A DNA stretch of 12,535 nucleotides from Bacteroidales bacterium UBA4621. GTDB taxonomy: Bacteria; Bacteroidota; Bacteroidia; Bacteroidales; Paludibacteraceae. The stretch lies in NCBI GenBank assembly GCA_002387325.1, contig DGIN01000100.1:1-12535 (forward strand). Reading direction: 5' to 3'. A program made the position numbers and the translations under genes. Shown in pieces: positions 6,980-12,535 of the stretch; positions within the stretch are counted from its first letter, which is position 1; every line of letters starts with the position of its first letter. The notes under the pieces were generated by a model. The model had not been told where the DNA came from. It saw nothing but the letters and a program-made list of their open reading frames with translations, and ran no database searches.

Positions 6980-8392
6980 ATGAAAAAGATATTTTTGAGC
7001 CTGATGCTCGCGCTGCCGATGCTCTTTGTCGGCTGCCGCAAGGAGGAAATCGTATTCGAACACGAGAAACCGCAGTTCGAACTCAAAGAGAACGCTATTC
7101 TCCTCGAGGTCATTGTCCCTGCCGGTACGTCCGCCAAAGACCAGATCTATATGGTCGGTGCATTCAACGGACAGGACACCGTCAATTATGTCAATGCCGA
7201 CTTCTGCTTGCAGAAAGCCGAGAAAGTGGATTCTAAATACGGTATCTACCTCTATCCCGAGGACTTTAAGGATGGTAAGTCGCTTGCCGACGGGTTCCTC
7301 TTTGTCAGCAAGTTGCAGGGTATCGAGAGTCCCGCTACCCCGCATATCTTGGACAACTGCGAAATAGGCAACCGCTATACGATAAGCATTGCCGCTTGGG
7401 GCGGTGCCGCACAGCAACCCGAGATAGAGCACGACGGATATGCCGTCTTTGTTCTCGATGAGACCGGTTGGGATGCCCTCACGCTCTATATGTGGGGCGA
7501 TGTCAACGACCTCAACGGCGGTTGGCCCGGTATGGCGGTTACGGGTACGCAGACTATCAATGGCGTTACCTACAAGTATTTTGATATGGGTGCCGCCAAT
7601 ACCGGTTTGGCAGAGAACCTTATCTTCAACAACAACGGCGGCGGTACACAGTTGTCCGACTTTGCTTTCACCATCGACCGCGACCTCTATCTCCGTCTTA
7701 CTGCCGAGGGCGTGGAGGAAATCAGCAACGAACCCGAAATTGAACACGATGGTCCTGTAGTCTTTGTTCTCGACTCTACAGGCTGGGACGCACTCACTCT
7801 CTATATGTGGGGCGATGTGAATGACCTGAACGGCGGTTGGCCGGGTATGCCTGTTACGGGCACGCAGACGATCAAAGGCGTTGAGTACAAGTACTTTGAT
7901 ATGGGCGAAGCCAATCGCGGCAAAGCCGAGAACCTGATCTTCAATAACAATGGAGGCGGGGTACAGTTGAAGGACGTAGCCTATACCATCGACCGTGATA
8001 CGTTCCTCATTCTTACCGCCAACGGCGCACGGGGCTTGGACGCTGAACCTGTACCCACACCCGAACCCGCAGAGGAAGTGTCTTGCACCGTCTATGTGGA
8101 AAACGCCACAGGCTGGAACTGCTTTAGCGTCTATAGTTATGGCAATAATTATGAAGCATTCGGCGGATGGCCGGGTATGGCAGGCGATACCACCGAGGAG
8201 ATAGAGGGTGTAACCTACTATGTATTCCATATCACCGCCCCCGAAGGCAATACCCTCAATCTGATCTTCAACAACAACGCCTGCGAAACCGAAGAAGGCA
8301 TCAAGACACAATACGATGCTGCTGCCGTTACCATTGCCAAAGACGCTGTCTTCTACTTCCACGCAGACCCCACAAGTGCAACACAAAAATAA
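6980..8392 (+). CDS. SusE/F-position lipoprotein with three CBM26-like starch-binding modules
   Basis: A 470-residue predicted surface lipoprotein with no visible catalytic domain, probably holding alpha-glucan near SusC/SusD. The signal peptide ends in a lipobox-like FVGC with Cys19. Residues 35-140 form a beta-rich domain (LLEVIVPAGTSAKDQIYMVGAFNG) faintly like CBM20 or SusE-type sandwiches, which I cannot assign firmly. Three modules follow: A (154-248), B (259-353) and C (369-470). Each has the pattern TGW, then a W/Y strand, GGWPGM, a YKYFDM-type strand and LIFNNN, as in starch-binding module 26. A and B are about 78% identical by hand count (74 of 95); C is divergent and follows a Pro/Glu linker (354-367). 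The order susC, susD, then a binding lipoprotein matches susE/susF in B. thetaiotaomicron, though the CBM family differs. I choose the ATG at 6980 because it gives a compact MKKIF signal peptide and shares 17 bases with the susD start; the in-frame ATG at 6968 would add four residues. Confidence 0.85.
   Translation: MKKIFLSLMLALPMLFVGCRKEEIVFEHEKPQFELKENAILLEVIVPAGTSAKDQIYMVGAFNGQDTVNYVNADFCLQKAEKVDSKYGIYLYPEDFKDGKSLADGFLFVSKLQGIESPATPHILDNCEIGNRYTISIAAWGGAAQQPEIEHDGYAVFVLDETGWDALTLYMWGDVNDLNGGWPGMAVTGTQTINGVTYKYFDMGAANTGLAENLIFNNNGGGTQLSDFAFTIDRDLYLRLTAEGVEEISNEPEIEHDGPVVFVLDSTGWDALTLYMWGDVNDLNGGWPGMPVTGTQTIKGVEYKYFDMGEANRGKAENLIFNNNGGGVQLKDVAYTIDRDTFLILTANGARGLDAEPVPTPEPAEEVSCTVYVENATGWNCFSVYSYGNNYEAFGGWPGMAGDTTEEIEGVTYYVFHITAPEGNTLNLIFNNNACETEEGIKTQYDAAAVTIAKDAVFYFHADPTSATQK
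7439..8038 (+). repeat. Tandem CBM26-like repeat units A (7439-7723) and B (7754-8038)
   Basis: Two adjacent modules of 95 codons, separated by a linker that is also similar (EIEHDG before each). They share long near-identical DNA stretches; CTCTATATGTGGGGCGATGT (7484-7503 in A) is exact in both, and again in the first module of the last gene. The similarity indicates recent duplication and could allow copy-number change by recombination. Confidence 0.8.
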
Positions 8393-8405
8393 TCATCCTG
8401 CCCTG

Positions 8406-8429
8406 AGCCCCTCCTTTGAAGGAGGGGCT
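8406..8429. repeat. Perfect 10-bp hairpin between the CBM lipoprotein and GH13 genes
   Basis: AGCCCCTCCT (8406-8415) pairs perfectly with AGGAGGGGCT (8420-8429) around a TTGA loop, followed by GGGGAGGTAT. A CCCCTCCTT-hairpin-GGGGAGG arrangement is, from memory, a common short intergenic repeat in Bacteroidetes genomes. No U tract follows, so it should not end transcription. It lies 24 bases upstream of the GH13 start codon at 8453 and may affect stability or translation of that gene. Confidence 0.55.
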
Positions 8430-8452
8430 GGGGAGGTATCTCTATCTCTGTT

Positions 8453-9766
8453 ATGCATAAATCCCTATTAACTCTGTTTTCTCTTTTCTTGTGCCTTACG
8501 GGGTGCAAGGGAGGGGAGAACACGCCCACCCCGACGCCTGATCCCGTCGAGGATTTGAAGAAAGCGAACACCACCGTGGTGTACGAGTGCAACGAGCGTC
8601 TCTTTGCAAGGCAGAACGCCTTCCGTGCTATAGAGGCTTACCTGCCTACGCTCCAAGAGATGCAAGTGAATGTCCTCTGGCTGATGCCCATTCATCCGCG
8701 CGGAACGGTAAAGACCGTCAATTCGCCCTATTGCGTCAAGGACTACTACGCCATTGATCCGGCTTTCGGTACACTCGCTGACCTGCAGTCGCTGGTCAAT
8801 GCGTGCCACGAGCGCGGCATCAAGGTCATTCTCGATTGGGTGGCTAACCACACTGCATGGGATAATCAATGGTATATAGACCACCCCGAGTGGTACACCA
8901 CTCCCGTGGACGATGAGAAGAACTGGAATGATGTGGTGCCGCTCGACTATACCAAGTCTGCTGTCTGCGATGCTATGCAGGACGCTATGCTCTATTGGGT
9001 ACGCGAAGCCGGCATTGATGGTTTCCGCTGCGACTATGCTCACGGTGTGCCGACCGCCTTCTGGCAAACGGCTATCGCTGCTATCCGCAACCTCAAAGCC
9101 GATGCAATCATGCTCGCCGAAACCCACAAGGTGTCCTATTTCGATGCGGGCTTCGACTGGCTCTATAGTTGGGACTACCTCTCGGGTATCCGGTCGCTCT
9201 ACCAAAAGCAGAAAGCCACAAGCACTATCTACACCATTAGCGACAAAGAGATGTCTTCCACGCCCTCGGGCAAGTGCCGCCTGCGCTATACCACCACGCA
9301 CGATGCTTCCTCAGAGAATGCACCTGCTACGTTCTACACCGATGCACAGGGGCAACTCTCGGCAGCGTGTCTCACGTTCTTCCTTGAGGGAGTACCGATG
9401 ATTTACTCCTCGCAGGAAATCGGCAATATGGACAAAATCAATTTCTTCAACTACAACATCTTATCGTTTGAAGACAACGCTACCCGTCAGGCATATATTG
9501 CCCTGATGAAAGCCTACACGGCTACTGCCGAAGCACGCTACGGGGCTGTTACCGACTACTCCACCGACCATGTGGCGATGTTCTCCCGCTCGCAGGGCAG
9601 TAAGGAGATACTGGTCGTTGTCAATACAACCGACACCGCACAGGAGATAACCCTGCCTATGCGTTGGCAGCGCAACAAATACACCAACGCCCTTACGGGT
9701 GAGCAACTCTATTCTCCCAAGTCGCAATCGCTGCAACCTTACGAATACATAATTTATTCTAAATAA
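8453..9766 (+). CDS. GH13 family alpha-amylase-like lipoprotein
   Basis: A 437-residue glycoside hydrolase family 13 enzyme that should hydrolyse alpha-1,4 (or related) glucan bonds, probably at the cell surface in the role of SusG. The lipobox LTGC places the lipidated Cys at 18, followed by a Thr/Pro linker (NTPTPTPDP). The barrel shows the conserved GH13 regions: I, DWVANH with D128 and H133; II, GFRCD with R192 and nucleophile D194; III, AE with acid/base E223; IV, THD with H283 and D284. All three catalytic carboxylates are present. In region IV the usual Asn of NHD is Thr here (TTTHD). Domain B is very short, and a compact C-terminal beta domain follows from about residue 360. At 437 residues it is much shorter than SusG (about 690) and has no CBM insert, so binding may depend on the neighbouring CBM proteins. 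The next gene starts 5 bases after its stop. Exact subfamily and product pattern cannot be read from sequence alone. Confidence 0.9.
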   Translation: MHKSLLTLFSLFLCLTGCKGGENTPTPTPDPVEDLKKANTTVVYECNERLFARQNAFRAIEAYLPTLQEMQVNVLWLMPIHPRGTVKTVNSPYCVKDYYAIDPAFGTLADLQSLVNACHERGIKVILDWVANHTAWDNQWYIDHPEWYTTPVDDEKNWNDVVPLDYTKSAVCDAMQDAMLYWVREAGIDGFRCDYAHGVPTAFWQTAIAAIRNLKADAIMLAETHKVSYFDAGFDWLYSWDYLSGIRSLYQKQKATSTIYTISDKEMSSTPSGKCRLRYTTTHDASSENAPATFYTDAQGQLSAACLTFFLEGVPMIYSSQEIGNMDKINFFNYNILSFEDNATRQAYIALMKAYTATAEARYGAVTDYSTDHVAMFSRSQGSKEILVVVNTTDTAQEITLPMRWQRNKYTNALTGEQLYSPKSQSLQPYEYIIYSK

Positions 9767-9771
9767 ACGAC

Positions 9772-12249
9772 ATGAAAAAACTCTTTCTTTTTGCTTTGGC
9801 ACTGCTCTCTTTCGGTTGGAGCACTGCCACCGCTGCGCCTCGTGCTGACGAGGTGAAGCACGACGGCTATGCCGTCTTTGTTCTCGACCAAACGGGTTGG
9901 GACGCTATAGCCCTCTATATGTGGGGCGATGTCAATAGCCTCAACGGCGCATGGCCAGGTATGCAGGTTACCGGCACCGAGACCGTCAAAGGTATCGAAT
10001 ACAAGTATTTCGATATGGGGGCTGCCAACACAGGTAAGTCTGAGAGCCTTATATTCAATAACAACAATGGTGGTACGCAACTCAAAGACTTTGCCTACAC
10101 CATCAACCGCGACATCTATCTCGCTGTTTCTGCAGAGGGAGTACGCGAGATTACCCACAAAGACTCTATTCCCGATCCAGTCTTGGGCGGTATCGCACTT
10201 TGGCCGTCGTACACCACGCTCCTTACCGAGCAACCCGCCGAGGTCAAGGTACTGTCGATGAACAACTCGCTTATCCACTACGAGAACGAGTGGCAGGACG
10301 ATATGTTCAACCAAATGGCAGCCGCTGAGGGCAAGAACGCCACGTGGACTGCCCATACCAATCTCGGTAAGTCGCTCCAATACCACTACGATGAGGGTGA
10401 GGGACTGACCGATGCAGGTACGCCCTCGGCACGTATGCTCGTCCGCACACAGGCATGGACGCATATTATTCTCCAGGAGCAGACTGCCAAACCGCGCACC
10501 AACTTCAGCGGTTTCCGCAGCAGCGTGAAAGCATGGGTGGAGTATATTCGTGAAAATTGCCCCAACCCTAATGCAGTCATTATTCTGCCGGTCAACTGGG
10601 CATATGCCACCGATGCGGCTTTCACGGCTTCTAATGCCGAGATGCTGGCTAACTATCGTGCTGTTGCACAAGAGTTCGGTGTCGTACTCTGCCCCGTAGG
10701 AGTGGCTTACGAGCAAGCCTACGAGAAAGACGCTACTATTCTCCAAAACTGGTTCAAAGACGACCGCCACCCCAAGCAGAACGCTACCTATATGGCTTGC
10801 TGTCTCGAGTATGCCACCATCTTTGGTGTATCGCCTGCTACTATCTCGTGGGCACCTGCTACGCTTACTGCCGATGAGGCTGCCGCTATGCGCACTTATG
10901 CCGCCGGCACCTACAACTCGTTTACTCAAGTCGTTGATCAGCACAAGCATTCCGTACATTTCGAAATGCACCAACTCGATGCCGACGGGCTTTCTGTCGG
11001 TGCATTGGCTGTCGTCTGCGATACCGTACTGACTGTTGCCGGGGAGCATATGGTGAAAGCCCTGTACGACGGCAAACAATACACCGCTACCGTGTCGGTT
11101 GGTGCTGCCAAAACGGAGGTTATCACTTATCCCGCTATTGCTTTCAATGAGGAGGCTATGGTATATGTTCAGGACTTCAATACCCTTGGTGGGGCGGAAG
11201 TCGATCCCTCCACCGATGCCAAGACCGGTATTCTCAAAGGTTCCCGCTTGCCTGAAGGTTGGCGTATTGAGCGCAACACCACCGGTCCGCGTCAGGTAGG
11301 TATGTACGGCACGGCTGCTGACAGCACAATGTATATCGGCGGTCAGTCGCTGGTATCAAAAGCATACAATGGCACGTGGAACTTTGGTGCAACGGGCAAT
11401 ATCGACCGTGCTATCGGCGGACTCACTACGGGCGTTGCCGGCGGTACCCGCGGTATCAATGTGATGGCGCACCTCACCAACAATGGCAAAACCAACTACG
11501 AGGGTGTCGAACTGACCTACGACATCGAGAAATACCGCAATGGTAACAACGACAAGGGCTTTACCGTGCAACTCTACTACTCCACCAATGGCAACACGTG
11601 GCAGAGCGCAGGCGATAAGTTCAAGACTTCTTATGCGCCCGATGCCGACACCAACGGAGCGGCTGTAGTTCCGATGAATACCACTAACGTACACGATACA
11701 CTGGATATTGTCTTCACCGCCGGCACCGACCTCTATCTTGCATGGAATATCTCCGTTACATCGGGCGACAACTGTGCAGGCGCACCGGGATATGCCATCG
11801 ACAATGTCTCAATGACCGTCCTCGAAGCCGAGATACCCGAAGCCGCACACTATATCTATGCCGATGACCAAACCGGTTGGGCTTCGTTGGCTCTCTATAC
11901 GTGGGGTACAAGTGAACTCTATGGCAAATGGCCGGGTGTCTATCCGATCAACACCACCGAGGTGGAAGGTGTTACCTACAAGGTATTCCCATATGACATC
12001 ACCGAAGCGGGCTCCTACAACCTGATCTTCAACAACGGCAATAACGACAAGCAAACTCCTGATTTCACCGTTACCGAAGCCCGCGACTACTACTTGGTGG
12101 TAACCGCCGAAAAGGTGTATGAAGTAGGTACAGGTATCGAAAACACGCTTGTAAAGCGGACCAACACAACCAAGTTCTTGCACAATGGTACACTCTACAT
12201 ACGCCATCAGGGACAAGTATTCACAGCCACGGGCGTCAGAGTTGATTAA
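9772..12249 (+). CDS. Secreted DUF4886/SGNH-hydrolase-like protein flanked by CBM26-like starch-binding modules
   Basis: An 825-residue secreted protein with an unusual domain order. Residues 1-22 are a signal peptide ending near TAA, with no lipobox Cys. A CBM26-like module lies at 33-127, about 76% identical by hand count to module A of the upstream lipoprotein. Residues about 155-360 resemble DUF4886 of the SGNH hydrolase superfamily: KVLSMNNS with candidate nucleophile S166, WTHIILQEQ at 229-237, and DDRH with D330 and H333 as the Asp/His pair. Residues 465-685 form a beta-sandwich-like region (YVQDFNTLGG to GYAIDNVSMTVLE) like those found in secreted Bacteroidetes proteins. A second, divergent CBM26-like module spans 693-785. 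The final 40 residues (KFLHNGTLYI, then FTATGVRVD) resemble the short C-terminal tails of type IX-secreted proteins. The first block is MNNS where DUF4886 proteins usually have GNSF, so activity is uncertain. I infer an ester-removing role on modified alpha-glucan; a non-catalytic binding protein is the main alternative. Confidence 0.75.
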   Translation: MKKLFLFALALLSFGWSTATAAPRADEVKHDGYAVFVLDQTGWDAIALYMWGDVNSLNGAWPGMQVTGTETVKGIEYKYFDMGAANTGKSESLIFNNNNGGTQLKDFAYTINRDIYLAVSAEGVREITHKDSIPDPVLGGIALWPSYTTLLTEQPAEVKVLSMNNSLIHYENEWQDDMFNQMAAAEGKNATWTAHTNLGKSLQYHYDEGEGLTDAGTPSARMLVRTQAWTHIILQEQTAKPRTNFSGFRSSVKAWVEYIRENCPNPNAVIILPVNWAYATDAAFTASNAEMLANYRAVAQEFGVVLCPVGVAYEQAYEKDATILQNWFKDDRHPKQNATYMACCLEYATIFGVSPATISWAPATLTADEAAAMRTYAAGTYNSFTQVVDQHKHSVHFEMHQLDADGLSVGALAVVCDTVLTVAGEHMVKALYDGKQYTATVSVGAAKTEVITYPAIAFNEEAMVYVQDFNTLGGAEVDPSTDAKTGILKGSRLPEGWRIERNTTGPRQVGMYGTAADSTMYIGGQSLVSKAYNGTWNFGATGNIDRAIGGLTTGVAGGTRGINVMAHLTNNGKTNYEGVELTYDIEKYRNGNNDKGFTVQLYYSTNGNTWQSAGDKFKTSYAPDADTNGAAVVPMNTTNVHDTLDIVFTAGTDLYLAWNISVTSGDNCAGAPGYAIDNVSMTVLEAEIPEAAHYIYADDQTGWASLALYTWGTSELYGKWPGVYPINTTEVEGVTYKVFPYDITEAGSYNLIFNNGNNDKQTPDFTVTEARDYYLVVTAEKVYEVGTGIENTLVKRTNTTKFLHNGTLYIRHQGQVFTATGVRVD
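9868..10152 (+). repeat. CBM26-like module D, close copy of modules A/B of the upstream lipoprotein gene
   Basis: The 95-codon unit encodes YAVFVLDQTGW to EGVREI and is preceded by KHDG, like the EHDG before A and B. It matches A at about 72 of 95 residues, without gaps, and shares exact DNA blocks with it. It is much closer to A and B than to module E (11848-12126) in its own gene, pointing to module exchange between genes of the operon. Confidence 0.75.
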
Positions 12250-12296
12250 AGATTACAATTGAACAAAGTATTAGTTTGATTATATAAATTGTAGTG

Positions 12297-12329
12297 AACA
12301 GGATGCGCAGGGATGCGCGTCCTGTTTTT
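12297..12329 (+). terminator. Intrinsic terminator of the operon
   Basis: AACAGGATGCGC (12297-12308) pairs with GCGCGTCCTGTT (12315-12326) as a 12-bp stem with one G-U pair and a 6-base loop, and runs into a T tract (12325-12329). It begins 47 bases after the last stop codon. The stem is GC-rich and the T tract is on the + strand only, so it should end transcription of the susC-led operon. Confidence 0.85.
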
Positions 12330-12535
12330 GTGTTGAAGCACGACCCAAAATCCACCTAACTCCGTCCAATCGGAAAAATCAGCACACTTACCGTTTGGCA
12401 ATATGGGAAGAAAACTGCCTGACAAGTGTAGACAGCCCCTCGTTTGATGTTGTTTTTTCATAAAATATACCGTCTGGTCGGCATCTGGGCAAACTGCATT
12501 CCCACCCCCCCCAAAAAAAAACAAGCAGAGTATGC
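12330..12535. other. Region after the terminator with no supported gene
   Basis: No convincing coding frame, RNA gene or promoter match is visible on either strand. The stretch ends with C8 followed directly by A9 (12505-12521), close to the window edge. A minus-strand open frame here runs through the terminator and has no recognisable protein features. Confidence 0.5.

Noticed and set aside
6956..8386. Minus-strand open frame (476 codons) opposite the CBM lipoprotein gene
   Set aside because: It mirrors the repeated CBM modules on the other strand and shows no recognisable domain, so it is an antisense artefact. The same holds for the minus-strand frames at 4142-4981, 5326-6255 and 9754-11079.
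6850..12430. 12-base match CTGACAAGTGTA at 6850-6861 and 12419-12430
   Set aside because: A single 12-base match across more than 5 kb with no extension on either side is compatible with chance.
12505..12521. C8 followed by A9 as a second phase-variation tract
   Set aside because: It is not within or clearly in front of a gene in this window, and it lies next to the edge where assembly errors are common. I give it no function.
12246..12524. Minus-strand 92-codon open frame at the right end
   Set aside because: It crosses the operon terminator, starts in the C8/A9 homopolymer region and has no protein-family features.
1..12535. CRISPR array, tRNA or rRNA genes, insertion sequences, integrase or attachment sites
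   Set aside because: None was seen: there are no regularly spaced repeats, no transposase or integrase frames and no recognisable structural RNA sequence.

Overview
The window is a polysaccharide utilisation locus (PUL) of a Bacteroidales bacterium, built around starch or another alpha-glucan. Three things support this assignment: adjacent susC and susD genes, promoters of the Bacteroidetes type (a TTG-like -33 element, 19-20 bases, then TAnnTTTG), and A-rich start regions with no obvious Shine-Dalgarno. I cannot name the genus. A C-terminal tail on the last protein that resembles type IX secretion signals would fit Prevotella-like or Paludibacter-like relatives, but this is only a hint.

Layout, all genes on the + strand. 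Positions 1-216 hold two tandem promoter matches. Gene 1 (217-1791) encodes a membrane-spanning regulator of the SusR/DUF6377 type. The AT-rich gap at 1792-2044 holds a probable terminator, palindromes that could be operators, and the susC promoter. An apparent five-gene operon follows: susC TonB-dependent transporter (2045-5014), susD glycan-binding lipoprotein (5026-6822), a lipoprotein in the susE/F position with three CBM26-like starch-binding modules (6980-8392), a GH13 amylase lipoprotein (8453-9766), and a secreted multidomain protein with a DUF4886/SGNH-hydrolase-like domain between two CBM26-like modules (9772-12249). A strong intrinsic terminator stands at 12297-12329. The two larger gaps inside the operon (6823-6979 and 8393-8452) each contain a GC-rich hairpin. 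The last 200 bases hold no gene I can support.

Proposed working model (inference from families and order). The regulator senses an oligosaccharide in the periplasm and activates the susC promoter. The multi-CBM lipoprotein, SusD and the GH13 lipoprotein bind and cut alpha-glucan at the cell surface, and SusC imports the products. The last protein binds the same glucan through CBMs at both ends and presents an SGNH-like domain, possibly to remove ester groups from modified starch. No neopullulanase (SusA) or alpha-glucosidase (SusB) is present here, so final degradation must be encoded elsewhere.

The points most worth following up are the starch-binding SGNH protein, an 8-C tract in the susC signal-peptide region that could cause phase variation, near-identical CBM modules shared between two genes, and the inverted repeats around the susC promoter.
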